Assembly (NCBI GenBank): GCA_018389105.1
Contig: JACATO010000632.1
Location: forward strand, 434,001 to 498,000
DNA from: Nautilus pompilius
Lineage: Eukaryota; Mollusca; Cephalopoda; Nautilida; Nautilidae
Direction of reading: 5' to 3'
Length of the DNA stretch: 64,000 bases
Shown: piece by piece, positions 23,023 to 36,608 of the stretch
Numbering within the stretch: the first letter of the stretch is position 1
Layout of the letters: each line of letters opens with the position of its first letter
The notes under the pieces: model-generated
Database searches by the model: none
The model's input: the letters and a program-made list of their open reading frames with translations, nothing else
Told to the model about the DNA's origin: nothing
Program-made: the position numbers and the translations under genes

Positions 23023-25760
23023 TCAATCATTACATCAGAAAATCAGAAAAAGTTGTATGAAACCAATGTGTTGCATTGATGCAATGAAGATTAGCTCATA
23101 TTTCTTTGTCAGTTGCTTCTGATAATGCAAACAAAATTGAAAGTTTTTAGTTAAAAATACTCTCATTCTGGCATAATTATAACAAAAAAGGTATTGTAAC
23201 AAAGTAGATTAACTCCCTTGTATTCAATAATAGTTTGAAGGTTCACCAAAAAATTAAGCACAAGTTTATTTAACTAATGTTTTAATTTGTAAGATGAAAA
23301 TCTCTTACAGCACTTTCAAGGGTCAAGTATGTGTGTTTTGGTTCCTGCCGTTTCATTTTAAAACAAAGGATAATTCATATTGCATCATATATGCATTCCA
23401 TAAAATTGAAATTACCTGTTGGATGGATTTTGTTTAATTATCTTACGATTTTTTTTTCTTAATTAGTACTAACCGGGTATAGGGTAAGAAAAGTGAAGGG
23501 CCATTAATAGTGAAATAATTTGTGTGTATCTACCAGAATTTACACTGCAGTGGTTCATAGTAAGTGGCTTTTTATTTGAGTATATACCATCCTTTGGTTT
23601 TTATGGCGAGTATTGTTTATGAGACAGTGTCCATGTGAAGAAGATTGAAGGCTTTGTGTTTTGGCTACATATGTAACACATTTTTAGTGATGTTGGGCAC
23701 TCAGTCACATGTCTTCCCACAGAGTTTAACTTTAAATCTTCAGCTTGCACAGTGTTAGGTTGAAATAATTTAAAATTAGACTTTAATCAGATAGAACAAA
23801 TTATTGCTTTGAAAAAAGGGTGGAGCCATTTACATTATGAATAAAATTTATTTGATATTATTTATTTATTTATTTATGTAACCTCTCCCCATTTCTGGAT
23901 ATACTTTGACCTACTGTAAATCAAATTCTCTTTCCACACCATTCATGCTCTGTCACTCATATACTGACAAGAGATAAGACAGAACCTCATACATGACTTC
24001 CTGTCTACAGATAGAATCACCTCAGGGGACCTTCACTGGCAGCCAGACACATCTCCCAGCTTGTGCTATTTGGATAGCTACATACCTTATATGGTTCTTT
24101 TAGCAACTGTATGATGGAAATTTGCTTAATCTACTCCTTTATGGTCGAGGGGAAATAATCGTCCTGTGTTAATAGCCTTCAGTGAATGAAATCTAAATGA
24201 ATGTTTTATGGAGTTGACTACTAATTTTTATTTTATTGTTTAGTAGTTATTTGATAAATTAAATATCTTATGCACTTTAAATTCTGTTATTTTCAAATTA
24301 TTTAATAGATTCATTCCTCAGCTTACCTGTCATTTATTTATTGAAGCATTTTTTAAAGAAAAAAAAAACTGATTGGTATGAAATGCCTATTAGCTAATTT
24401 ACTCTCATAGAAGTTAGTAATAAAATCAATTATAATTACAAGTGTAAACAGTATTCTTAAAATTTTAATAATGCATTTATGAATTTGTTTAGAGAACTTT
24501 GTAAATAAAATTTGCCAAGATTTAAATGTCACAATCTAGGGGACATAATTGACTTTTTAATTTACTTCTTTTTTTAAAATTTACATATATATGTAAAACC
24601 TAGAAAATGTTTGCTTGTGCACTTAGTAGTTTGTTTGTTTTTTTAAGTAGGTTTGGTTTCTCTTGATCATTACATGAACTTTGCTGTACACCATTGAGTT
24701 TCCAAATAATCTTTTGCTGTTCATTCTCTGTCAATTTTATCTACTTTGTTCAGTTAGCTGTAATTATGTTTTAATTGCCCTTTGTTCGGGGAAAGATTGG
24801 TGATCATCTGCCAGGTGTTAGGGTAAAGATTTGTTATTTCTGTTCCCCTGAGGGTGGTACTACATTAGCAATGGGTGCTGAAAACCTTACCAGTAACACT
24901 GCAAATGCTGTCATTGCTTTTCAGCTCTCGGTCGATGTCACTCTTCTCAGGATCCACGCAGTGCCGAGAACTGCAGCTTCATGAATGTGATGAATCTTCT
25001 GTTATCCTGGTATTTTCTCCAATACATTTCTTCCTCGGTTTTGACACTACTTCTGTGGTGCTGATGACAGACTAGTTCAGTGCTTGCTTACATATCCTCC
25101 ATTCTGCTGCTCAATGCATGCACTCCTGCACTTCCTTGTTCTTTACAGTTTAATCATGTGGGATATCGATATCGATTAGATGTCAGGCTTGTTAGCAGTA
25201 GTCTCCCTCCCTCTCTGTTCATGTGTGTTTCATATAATCATAACCTTTGTTCTTGACAACAGTAGGATGTTTGTACCATAACCTGGAAACACCCATACAG
25301 TGGTGTTTGTAGATGGTCCAACAGAGTATATTTAGTGACTGACATTTTTGTATCTGTCAAACGAATACTATATTGTTTTAGCATCATTCCTAGAGTCTCT
25401 GAGTATATTCAGCTTGTTGGTTCAACGTCTTCCTTTCAAATATTTGTTGGTAACTCTTGGTTTTGAACTACGAATAGTCATGTTTCTGTTTCTCCTGATA
25501 GATCTGAACCACTTTCAAGTTAATTTCAGACATACATTTCTTTATTATTGGACAGTAAATCTGTCAGGATGGGGAACTTAAGGGCCAGTATATCTTAATT
25601 TAAAAGTTAATAGTTACCCAAAATTCAACAGTATCGGAATGCCACTTCCCAATATATAAAATATGGCAGCCGTTTGTATGAGGATAACATGCAGCAGATT
25701 ACAGAATTAAGCACCAAGTACCAAAAAAAAAAAAAAAAAACATTTTTAAAATGGTTAAAA
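23023..25760. other. Non-coding stretch with an unassigned denser segment
   Basis: Mostly AT-rich DNA. Segment 23,990-24,180 shares blocks with 34,060-34,170, which suggests an old interspersed repeat. Segment 24,770-25,140 is less AT-rich and open for about 70 codons in two overlapping plus frames. Neither frame shows a known domain, and it may be a fragment of an unclassified element. A poly-A run lies at 25,723-25,740. Confidence 0.4.
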
Positions 25761-26450
25761 TTTTATTCTCCAAATGATCGACACAAACTTTTTTTTGTGT
25801 AACATAACTTTATCAAAGAGATATGTTAATTACAAATGTTCTTTTAAAAATGTAGAGAAAAACAAGCATAACATCAGGAAACAAGAAGGAACTCTAACGA
25901 AAATTAATCAGGGAAAATCAGTAGGGGATGAATGGTTCTCCCTGATGGCAATACACGACTCACAGTGGCTTTGCAGGCAAATAGCAGAAGGCAAATACAT
26001 CTTTTGTCTTATCAAAGAAGTTTCCAGTTCTTGGAGTGATCGTGGAGAGGAAGGAGTCAATACATCTTTATAGAGCATCCCAAACATCAATAGGATTTAT
26101 TTCAGGAAAATGTGCTGCCCATTTCACACGGGTAATGGTCTGGACTAGAGGATATTGGATAATCATTATTTTTCATTAATATGAAGTTATTGACAATTGC
26201 ACCTGCATATGGTTCAGATTTTTTTTTGTCCCCTAAAACTCAATGTAGTCAGGGTATGTCCCTGAAACGCGCGCAGGTTTGCACACTCATCCAATGAAAT
26301 TTCTTTCCAGACACCTTCCCTATAACAGTAGGTCATTTCCATAATGTTTGTGGGCCGGTTGTATTTTCCAATTTTTTCTAGATGACTACATGCCACGAGT
26401 CCATTCAGGGCTAAATCTTCAGAACATGGCTCCACTCATTTGGTGTCTAA
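25760..26450 (-). mobile_element. Tc1-like transposase remnant
   Basis: Minus-strand reading near 26,070-26,130 gives the block W.A.FPEINPIDVWDAL, the Tc1 signature WPA.SPDLNPIE..WD.L. A frame change follows, then YKDVLTPSSPRSLQELETSL near 26,020-26,080 and CESCIAIRENHS near 25,920-25,960. These correspond to the C-terminal ..V....PP.SLQELE..L and C..CIAARGGHT blocks of Tc1 transposases. The upstream part (to about 26,430) is recognisable only by position, and stops interrupt it. The third catalytic acid lies where the motif has NPI. No intact terminal repeats were found. Confidence 0.75.
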
Positions 26451-26679
26451 ATGAGTTATGGCACCAGTTCAACTGTTCTTATTTATAATTGTGTTCAAGG
26501 GGATGCACTCCATGCATCATCTCACATAGAGATCTCTTTCATGCAGCCTCCTGCACATGGCTGAAGCTAATACCAACCATCTTGTGACTACAGAGAGATC
26601 AGAAGCAAGTGAGTTCATTTTTCTGCTTCACTGAGCCAAAAGGGGGACACAGTGATTATCTGCTGAGGTTTTGACTTGT

Positions 26680-29600
26680 TGTTTACTTGTGTTCAGACAA
26701 TATTTCTATGCATCTTAAATTGTCTCCTTATCCGAGAAACCACATTCTTATCACTTTTAGCCATTCTGCCACCTGGCTCTATGACTCTCTGGTCTTTTCC
26801 ATCCAACCAATAGCTCTTCACCTTAGAGAATTTGACAAACAAGTATGGCTACCCATTTGTAACCCTGTCAGATGAATAAAATAAAAGATCTAGCTTTTGG
26901 GTTATTGGAAAGACTATTATCCTCATGCAGTGTTTTTCTTTTGGTCTAGTCTGGTGTCTATTGCTCTGAAATGATATAAAGAAGAAAGAAGTGATTGTCT
27001 TGGTTGCCAAGCATCAGACATTTTTGGGTTAATTAGAGACATGCAAGTCAGTACTTGGCCAAGCAGAACCAGTTCATTGTTGAAATCAATGTGGCATAAT
27101 ATGTTGTTGATCAACCAGCAGCCTGGAAAGATTCCTTGGTAAGCGCAGAGTAATTCCGCATTTTCTTATGTGAGTATTGTTTCAAGATGAATTTGGTTGG
27201 GATGAATGTTCTATCCTCTCAAACCTTGTAGCTACTCCAAAATTATTTGCTGGGCTTAAAAGATCAAGAAATTTAGGAGGTAGTCCTGGTTGTTTCATGC
27301 CAGAAAGTTAAAGATGCATCTGAGCAGATGAAGTAAGTCTGGCTATAATGCACTAAGCCTAGTGTTAGACTAGGCCTCCAGTTTTCTGCCCCTGCAGTCA
27401 GAGAAAAGTGTTAGGGGGACTACAGGTTCTTCCATTGTAGGCATTTCAATGAATTTATTAGTTTCCAGTTAAACTTGTTTTTTTTCTGGTTCTAAGGACT
27501 CTGTGCTTTACCTTCCAGTGTATATCTGAGGTCTGGTTGTCATTAAGACAATTTTGGCTGGTTTTATCATCAGTTACGCCAGGGCAGGGGCCTCAAGTTT
27601 AGGTACTCTTTCCAAACAATTTCATATCAAGGTTTTACCCTTTTTTTTTGCTCAGTTATGAAATTATAAATATTTTCCTGTTAAATCTTTTAAATTGTTT
27701 AGCGTGATCCTTAACTTTAAGTGGATTCCCAGTAGAAATTAACATACCTTTTCTCCATGCTTCTTTGCTATCCTCATGAATTTTATTTAGGCTTTTATTA
27801 AACTTTTGGTTGGCAGCCTATTCTGTTATCTGTATTATAAGGATGTTCTGTCTGTTCCAGATATAGTATTTGCATATTTGCCTCCTTTTTTTAAAAAAAA
27901 TATACCTCTGTGTGCCATTTTTATCTCCTTGGACGTGGGGTGGATGGACTATTTTTATTTACCAGGTGTTTTGACCCTGTCATACAAAGTCAGCCTCTTG
28001 TATTTCACTCCTTCACCACAGTGGGCAGGGAGTGTCTGGTCTGTTTATTACTGTTTCCTTACCTACTAAACTAAGCTTTGTGGGCTCATCTGTACTTTAG
28101 AATCCTCATCTATGCTAATGTGCTTACCTAAGGGAAAATAAATACCTACAATTTTTAGTTTTTCCTTATTTCATCTAATTCTGTTACTATCAGGGTTGTG
28201 TTGGTGTCTTGTCATTCAGTCTTGAAAGTGTTAATATGGGCTCTATCTAGCTGCAGCTTCCTATGAGCACACCCACACAGACACAAAAATTAATTCTACC
28301 AGAGCCATATCTATTATGGTGCTGGTGTTAGCATACTGAATTACTTTTTCTATTTTATCATTTGTTCTGATCTTTAGTATTTTCTCTCTTCAAATCATAC
28401 ATGACAGCATCCCCACTACCAGTATGTAATGTTTGGCACCTAAAGGGAAGAATCTCTATTGTATTTCTCCAGAGGGTTTAAAGTATGCAGGGGCATGGTC
28501 GTTTTGACTAATATCTGTCTGGATGTTAGTATACCATAGCTTTATCTATTTAATAAAGTCTTCCTAAAGCTGAAGGTTTTAAATATCTTAAAAAAATAAC
28601 TCCAATCTACCCTATAAAATTCCTTTGACTGGTTTAGTGCCAGGAAGGTCACAGGGGAGTTATCTGTGTCTAGTCTGCGAAAGATTTCTTTGATCATTTA
28701 GAGGGAGTTGTTTTGCATGGATCTAACTCAGACTGAGCAGATTTGATCCTGATTTATTGTCCTATCCATTACTTTCATTAGTTTATTCAATGGTGTTTTA
28801 CTTGTTATTTGATAATCGTAGTTTAACAGGCTAAACATTCTCTACCAAAGCAGGGCATGGCACTGTGCTAGGTAAGAGAGAGGACTTCTGTTTTTTTTTT
28901 TTCGAGCTCATAAATAACTACCCTGTCAGGTCTTCTGCTACCCAGTAGCCAAATCTTTTATAAAATTCTGGTATAAGGCCATCCCTTCCTTGGGTTCATC
29001 ATTATTTTGTTCCCTTATGGAACATTTTATTTCTTTGATCTTTAGATTTATTTCGCAGAGCTCAGCTTTTAAGCTATCTAGTCTACTCTCTAAGGTCCTG
29101 AGCAATTGGACACATCTTTTTGCCAGTTAGCAGTCTTTATAATGTTGAGCTTCCATTCTAAGCATATTCTCTATCAGAGGTTGTCATCATCCTTAATTTT
29201 TAGGCTATACATCGTTTTAGAGCTGTCCCTACTTTTCTCCAGTCCACAGAAGGCTCTGCTATGCCCTGTATCTTGGCTCAAACACCAGTTCTTTCTGCTT
29301 TTCTAACGTTTATCTCTCCTATCTCTGTTTTAATGACATTGATCCTCTCTATTAAGGGAACCTAATGATATATTATGGAACTCTGCATTTAAATTTGAGA
29401 TAAGGGGCTGCCTTCTAATCTGCCTAAACGCATTTCATACTGACAGTATTTCATGTTGAATTTCTTTCTTCAGGTTCTTTTTATCTGTGCTCCACTATAG
29501 GGTAGTGTCTGCAAATCTAGTTCTTTTGCATTCACCAATAATTCTAGAAGTTATTGGTTATTTTAACATTTTTTCTTCTATCAGAATGGCATTATTTGAT

Positions 29601-31690
29601 TTTCAGCTGTTGGTGTTTGCATTAACCAAAAGGTCATTTTAATTTAGGCTTGATCACTTCAGGGAATGATTTCATGGTTTATGTTCTGGAGTCTGGAGGA
29701 GTCAGGTGAGCTTACTGCTGAGGTACACCATATCTGTCCTAGAAGTTTCACTGCACCTATTCAAATCATGGGTGTTTGATTTAATTTCATGGCATTTACT
29801 TGTAAAGGTATCCATGTGGTCAAGTAGTGTGCACAGATTTAGCAGCGCCACCTGTCCACACACACGTGCAGTCAGGACCCATTTATCAAGCTCATGACCA
29901 GGGATACACCACTTTAGTCTTCTGTTATCATGACAATATCTTCAGGGTACAATTCTAGTTCTAAGATAATTTTGAAATTATCAAAGAACTATACATTCTC
30001 TCTGAAGATTGGATGCATACATGGAGTCTATAAGTACCTGTTTTGCCTTTTTGCCTTGGGGTTGCTGTGATTATTTGTCCATTGTTATCATTACAGGAGC
30101 ATGTTATTTGGGCTGTGCCTGCACCATGTTTATGACCAGTGAATTTAATCACTATTTCTTGTTTGGTTTTTGAGGCAGAGCTCCTGCAAGGAGGGGGCAC
30201 CTATTCTTCTCTATCCTAATCTCCAAAGAAGGAATCAAAGTTGGATTTACACAGGGTCACTGCGCATTTAAAGAAGATATAATTAAATTTGTCTTATCCA
30301 TTGTGCAATTCTGTAAAACGAAACTTCATGGATATTACTTATAGTCAACAACAGGGTAAGCCAGGTATCTATCTCCATCATTCCTATGTCTGTTAATGAA
30401 AACATTTTTGAGAGTTCACCATTCTTGATGGACTCAGTTTCAGGTTTATTGGGACTTTCTTTAGCCACCATTGGGACCTTGCCCAAGGGGCTTCCTACTA
30501 CTTCTAGTTTAGGCCCTATGTCTGTCTTTGCTCTGGTAGCAGTTGTTTCTTTTTTGGACTCTACTCCTGAGGTGAGGTTGGAAATCTGCCATCCTTTTGC
30601 CACCTTTTTCTTACCTTTCTCTGTATTCCCTGTCTGGTGACCACCTAGGTACCATCAGATGAGTTGGATTCTGGTTCTCTTCTTTTATCACCTGGTCTTG
30701 GTTTGGAAAGTTTGGCTTTGGTTGGTACTTCAATTTTCCTGGTTTCTTCCTTTTTTATTTCCACTGTTGAACAGGAGTTAAGATATGACTTTGCACATTA
30801 CAATCCTGGCAGAAAGGGATTATCCCAGGTTATATGTTATATAGAACTTGTGCTCTGTAAAATATGCTCTCCACCATTTCCTGAAGGCATTTCAGAATTG
30901 GCTTGGTGATGGCCATTTTCCTTGATTATTGTCCAGAAAGAAAAAGAAGACTGAGTAACTAAGTTATTGCAGTTCTCTCATAGCCCCCCATAGCACCACC
31001 AACATCCTTCCTGGGGTTTTGAGCAGTAGACCTTGTACCTTTAAAGACCCAGATAACTGATTTTGGGCCATGGAACTTGTAGCTCAATATTTCTAGGAGA
31101 ATTCTAGATAGCATGTCAACAGCTGAGTCCTCCCTGCAGACGATCTTAACCACCTGTCATGGTTTTGACAGTACAGCACTGACCCGGCTAATGACCAGCA
31201 CTTACCAATGTTCATCTTTCTGTGACATGGTTGATAGTCTTTATAACACCATAAAATAGGAAGAGAGTGCACCTCTTCACTAGTCTGGACCCACTTGGGG
31301 CTATGGTTTCTGACTAATGTCAGCTGCTTTGGTTTTGGAACACATTCTGTCCATGTCACCACTGGGTCTTTGGCAAAGGAACCTGGTGTCACCAAACTCT
31401 GATTAAAACTGACTAGAAAGTTACAGGAGTTGTTCAGTGGAAGTTTAGTGATGCCCAACCAGTCAGTTCACTACCAGTATTCTTCAAGCTAGGGTGTGGC
31501 TCCATATCTCTGACCACCAAAAAATGAATACTTAATAAAATTAGTATTTTTGGCAAGAAATAAGCTTGCAGTGGATGTTCACCCATTAAGAAAATATTCA
31601 GAACTACTTCATCTATCAAGAAGGAAAACAAATTGATAACCAGCCAGATGTTTTTGCACTGCATCTACCATGTCATAGATCAGGCAGAAA
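26680..31690 (-). mobile_element. L1/Tx1-like non-LTR retrotransposon (LINE), degenerate
   Basis: Long minus-strand LINE. Reverse transcriptase is recognisable at about 28,590-28,850: LLNYDYQITSKTPLNKLMKV followed by MDRTINQDQICS, matching Tx1-type LLN.DYKI.SK.L..RLK.VL...I..DQT. Next comes PVTFLALNQSKEFYRVDWSY, where an expected D..KAFD.VDH has become N..KEFYRVDW, and then FKIFKTFSFRKTLL. Further downstream KLKIVGIYFPLGK (about 28,100-28,145) matches the K.LGI.F block after the RT. A C-terminal stretch near 26,930-27,100 (PRQSLLSSLYHFRAIDTRLD) fits the end of ORF2. The 30.0-31.7 kb part has open but unassigned frames, as expected of ORF1 plus the endonuclease side. Many stops break it, so it is not active. 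About 5 kb is close to full length for the group. Confidence 0.75.
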
Positions 31691-32070
31691 TCTTATTTAA
31701 ATTTAAAATATATTATCATTTTAATGTGTTTCTGTAACTAATTATGTAATTGCAAAGTACATTTTTAAATGGTAGAGATCTTCTTACCATAGCTTCCACT
31801 TTGAATTACTTTTCTTCTGTTATAAACTTCTGGATGTTAATTAGATATTTGTTTTAAAAAATTGCAGATAAGAAAACAGTTTAATATTCTACAAATCCCC
31901 CATGCTGTTTGAACTAATATTTACAAACAAATACATATAGCGCTCAGGCCTTCTCATCCCCTTCTATTTTTTTAAATTATTATCTATGTTTGCCCTTTTT
32001 CCTTGGGGATTGTGTAAACACTTAGTCAAAGGCTCAGAATTAAAAATTATTCATCCTCATCTCCTCTTAA

Positions 32071-32130
32071 TTGAGTGCGCACGCACACACACATACACAC
32101 ACACAAAAAACAAAAACAAAAACACAACAA
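32071..32130. repeat. (CA)n and CAAAAA-rich tract
   Basis: GCACGCACACACACATACAC, then more CA units, passing into CAAAAACAAAAACACAACAA. Confidence 0.85.
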
Positions 32131-33189
32131 CTTAATTATAAATAATAACAACTTCACCAATTAAGTGTGGAGTAGGAAAACAGTCAGCATCCTTCATCCC
32201 TTAGTTTAGCCTTTTACTCGTTGCAATAGGCATAACTTATGGATGTGCTGGTGATGCACTGGAGTAAAAGCACTGGTCAGTGATTGGCTCAAACCATTTG
32301 TACATTAGAAAAATAGAGAAAGAGAGAACTATCTACTGAAAATTACACTTCATTGGACTCCTATTTTCTGATGATGATGATGACAGCTGAAGACAACTAC
32401 AGAAGCATACTACTAATAAAGATATAGGAGATGCCTGAATTAATCCTCTACTTCCTGTAAATAGCACATCACTAATAACTTGTACATAATTTTCTTTTTC
32501 CTAAGCACCATTAACTCACCTGTACAATGAATTATTGTAAATAAAGTTCCAGACTTACTTTCCTTGTTTATTTGGAGGGCAAGAGTACCTAAGTATGGAG
32601 TTTGGAGGTAACATATGAGAAGAGAAAATATCTATTGATCACTTTTGAAATGTCGCTTGGTCCTAAAATGACAGGTTCTTTTCTTTTCTTTTGATTGATT
32701 GGTGAAAACACTATTAGTCAAATACTAGCTGGGATCCTCAGCACTGCACGGGGGAAAATGGTCTTCAAGGCCAGCATGTGGTAGCTTAAACCCCAGCCCA
32801 GATCCTGAAGGACCTACACCCAAAATTTGGAGCCTCCAGGTTCTACAGTTCAGCCTTGAAAGAGTGACAGACAAACACTTGAAAATATGCATTAGATGAA
32901 GATTTTAAAGATAAAAACTTTTAGTGTTTTTGGTCCATTAAATGAAATAAACTGCAACAATTCTTTTTTTTAAAATTCTTTATATCTTATTAATTTTTTC
33001 AGCATGTAATTTTTTAGAAAAATTAATTAATTAATTGAGGGAGATAACAGGAGTAAAGAGAGGTAATTTGATGTAAGGGAGACTACTCTTTATTACTAAA
33101 ATTATTAAATTAAAAAGTTTCCATTTTTGTAAATTTTAAATTTGCTTGGAGCAGTTCATATTCACGGGGAGGACTTTCAATATTCCTTA

Positions 33190-33214
33190 TATTATTATTA
33201 TTATTGTTGTTGTT
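33190..33214. repeat. (TTA)n(TTG)n microsatellite
   Basis: Five TTA-type units followed by three TTG units. Confidence 0.85.
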
Positions 33215-35029
33215 CTGAAATCTTCTTACTGTGAAAGTGAAGTAATGCATTACTTTGGGATTCTTTGTACACAGTACCAGTAACTGTTTGATTACCGCTG
33301 GGTGACACCCAAGAAGACACTAAACGAGTGTCTGTCTTAGTTCCCTAATTGCAGCCATGAATCTACTGTTTGAAAATCTGGCTGATCACCGTTTTCTGGT
33401 AGTTGAGATTTAGCAAATGATACAGGATCCATTCTGCCTGCCCAGTTCTCATCCATTTAAGATGAGTAGATATGAATACATTCTTATAAACCAAGTTTTT
33501 GCTAACTGTTTGTTTGTGTCCTATTCTACCTAAAGTCTGATTTTATCTTTGGTAAGGATTCCACAAGATAAATTAATTTTATAACAGCATAATAAGGAAA
33601 ATTTCTTGTCTTCTTCTTTAAATATTGATGAACAGTCATTACTCCTTTATATTAATTTATGGAGTAGGAAATGGTGCTGGAATTGTTGAGAATATACAAA
33701 AGATGCAATACGGTCTTTACAGTGTATGTGTGCGTGCATGTGTGGGAACCATACTTTCTCATCTGTTTTCTTGTTACTATTATTACTGGTAGTACAGTAT
33801 TTTTAAATCTATGGCTAAAAGGTTTTTTATCCAGGATTAGATAACAAAAGATAAATATTGGGTGGAGCTAAATTCAGTACAAGGTGGTTAAAATACATTT
33901 TTAAAATATTTTTTTTATCATATTTTACACTGAAAATATTTCTGATCTAAAGTCAGTACTGCTTATTTTTCATTGAAAAATTACTTATGAATCTGATAAA
34001 TTAACACCCAGGAAACTGCATTAATGACCTTTTTTTTCCAACATATGGCTTTATGTATGTAAGCCAGGATGGATTCTTCTCCCAAGTTGTGCTATCTGAA
34101 CTAGATGGGGGTTAAAGTGTCTCTGAATTAGGTTTAAGTTTTAATAATCCATCTGTAAGGGACCGTAACTAAATAATATCTTTAGGCCAATTTACTAGCC
34201 AATATAAATCATGTAGTACATTGGTCAGACTGGTGGTATAGGAAACTTAATGTGCCAATTGCAAGATTTTGAGCCTTAGACAAAAGAATCACATGTATTC
34301 ATACATTTGACAATACCATTGATGAAGACTTGTAACTGATAAAACCTTTAAAATTCAGGAAGTGTCTTAAGACAAGCAGTTTTAAGAAACAATAATGCTT
34401 CAGGTGAGACCTCTTTTGGGTTTGCAGTTCAAATATGGAATCTTTATTACAGAAAGGATATGGATATTTAAGCAAATGTTTGCAGGAGGTTTACTAAGAT
34501 TATTCAAGATTTGCATAGTTTCAGATATGAAGAATATTAAGGAGGTTTTCATTGTCATCTAGCTAGCTGTTTATAGGGTACATTTAAAGAGATTATTAGG
34601 GGCACAGAAGAAAAAAACATCACAAATGGTTATAACAGATAACACATGCTAAACAGAAAGTACTCTTGACTAGATATTTGGAACTCTTCTCTTTCTTTTT
34701 TTGGTAATTATGGTGAGTGGGATAGTTGAGGCACAAGTAATTTTATAAAACACATTTGCTCAACATTTTTTAGCAAGCAGAGCTTTATATAGGTTTTTAA
34801 AACTTTCTGCTTCTCCAACTATTTACTCTATAATAACTACATCTGAATTAAGTTTAACAGTTTATAAGTAAAGCAATTTGGGAATTTCTCATTGCCTTGA
34901 GATTAATTTTTCAATTTTTGTTTTGACGAACTTTTCGTGTTGCTACCATTAAGAGAGACCATTTGGGTATACAGATGTCTACTGGTTATAAAAGAGCCCA
35001 GGAAAGAAAATTGCCATCAGTATAAATCT

Positions 35030-35350
35030 AATAGATAAACACTATCTCTATTAGCCACTCTTATCAGTAATTTATTCCACTTATTGACAATTCTATTACT
35101 AAATACACTTATCTAACCATGCAGAATTTTTAGCTAATTTTTAATTGCATCCCCTAATATCAGTAACTGTTAATAACCAAAAAAATCCCTGACCACAGGC
35201 TCAGTGCCCCTATTTATTTTGTAAAGCTTCATTAAGGGTCCTTTTAAATATTTAAAATTCAAACTTGGTAAATCTAATATTAAATTCAGTAAATTAATAG
35301 CATTCCTTAAATAACTTGTGCAGCATATTCAAGATAGAGATGAAGCAAGA
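35030..35350 (-). mobile_element. CR1-like LINE 3' end fragment
   Basis: On the minus strand the block NRIVNKWNKLL near 35,060-35,100 matches the CR1 C-terminal signature. The flanking DNA aligns with the copies at 19.4 kb (AGTAATTTATTCCACTTATT) and 5.1 kb (compare CCCTATTTATTTTGTAAAGCT here with CCATATTTATTTTAAACTTT there). It is 5'-truncated and carries stops. It lies directly before the mariner remnant. Confidence 0.7.
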
Positions 35351-35399
35351 ATTTATACAGGGCTATTTTTTTAAAAAAATTATAGGGCTGATGTTATAG

Positions 35400-36075
35400 G
35401 GTAACAAACATCCACAGGATGGTACTACTGTCACAGAGGATGATACAGTAGTATATGCTTGTTGTGAAAAAGCAGTGCAGTTACTCAGATAGATATCATT
35501 CATTATTATGAAATGTGGACTGACTTACTCTTGCTAAAATGAAACTAGTTTATGGAGATGACTTTCTGACATTAGCAACAGTGTTTAGATAGCAGAAGCA
35601 TTTCAAGGTAGGATGTCAGTCATTTGAAGATTATCACTAATAATTAACATCAATGTCAAAAGATCAAGCCATTTGAGCTGAAGAATTGGCTTATCATGAT
35701 CATAGGATTACTATACATGAACTTGCGCCACCTTTACCAACCAAAACACCCTATCAGTTGACAGATGAAAATAAACGGAAACAGAGAACACTTGCAGTAG
35801 ATGCTTATGTGCTTTGAAGAGTACAATTAGAACTTCTTAACACAGTGATAGGTACTGAATGCTGGAGCTCCACAATGACAACAGTTCTTATTATGAAGCC
35901 CCCCATTTTCACTGTAATTCAACAAATCTGTGAGAAAGAGCCAAAAATGCTGCCGAACTAATGGTGGTGTTATCATGGCAGTGCACAACTGCATGTTGTG
36001 CTGGATGCCCTTTGTATTCCGCGCATCTTTCTTCATGCAACTTTTCATTGTTCCTAATGTTGAAGTCAAAGCTCA
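35400..36075 (+). mobile_element. mariner-like transposase remnant
   Basis: Plus-strand reading keeps the order of a mariner transposase. KLVYGDDFLTLATVF (about 35,550-35,590) matches the helix-turn-helix block K.VYGD..LSR..VF. HDHRITIHELA near 35,697-35,729 matches D.RLTVREIA. TPYQLTDENKRKQRTLAVDA near 35,750-35,808 matches LTDEQK..RV. LLNTVIGTECW near 35,835-35,865 matches the LL.RVITGDETW catalytic block, with the first catalytic Asp of the GDE motif replaced (GTE). Then comes a weak MLIVFFD/G.VHHEF-like region to about 36,060. Stops are frequent. Minus-strand open frames at 35,827-36,266 are its shadow. Terminal inverted repeats were not identified. Confidence 0.75.
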
Positions 36076-36608
36076 GATTCCAGTTAACCTACACTGAGGA
36101 AGTTTAGCAGCTCTGAAGCCCAAACTCTATATTTTATCCAAAAATGGTTATCAGCTGCCAATTGACAAATGGGTTCAACATTTGAGGAACTGAATCTGAT
36201 TGCAGGAGTATTTTGATACAGTTCTGGTCTTGGAACTAAACGAACAGCTCTTTGCAGTTTAATCAAGTCATTGTCTTGAGTTGAGAATGAACCTATATTC
36301 AGATTAAGTTACAAGTTTACTAAAAATGTTTTTAAAATGTCAGCATCCAAATATACTCACCATCATTTAACCTCCTCAGGCAGGGTCTTTACTAAAAGGC
36401 ATCAGCTTAAGCACTAATAATGTTTGTTCAAAGCATTTTCCTAAACCTCTATTGAGCATAAATATTGCATTGTATCTGAAGCTGTTTTCCTGCCTACAAC
36501 TTGGGAACGGTATAATCTCCGGTATTTTATAGCCAGAATTCAGCGATTATCCACCAGAAAGCATTGTTTCTTTTGTGCAGGCACCAAACACTTGACTTCA
36601 CCAGAAAT

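Larger units (their letters stand above)
31691..35030. other. Non-coding stretch, intron-like
   Basis: Contains a CA/CAAAAA-rich tract (32,071-32,130), a (TTA)/(TTG) tract (33,190-33,214) and AT-rich single-copy-looking DNA. The phrase TCTCCCAAGTTGTGCTAT near 34,080 recurs as TCTCCCAGCTTGTGCTAT at 24,053 within a longer, weaker match. I see no exon. Confidence 0.45.

Noticed and set aside
24775-25075. Overlapping plus-strand frames in a less AT-rich segment
   Set aside because: No domain, no splice sites in agreement, and the minus frame also looks vaguely coding. Most likely a fragment of an unclassified element.
35827-36266. Two minus-strand frames of 60-80 codons
   Set aside because: Shadows of, or flanking to, the plus-strand mariner remnant.
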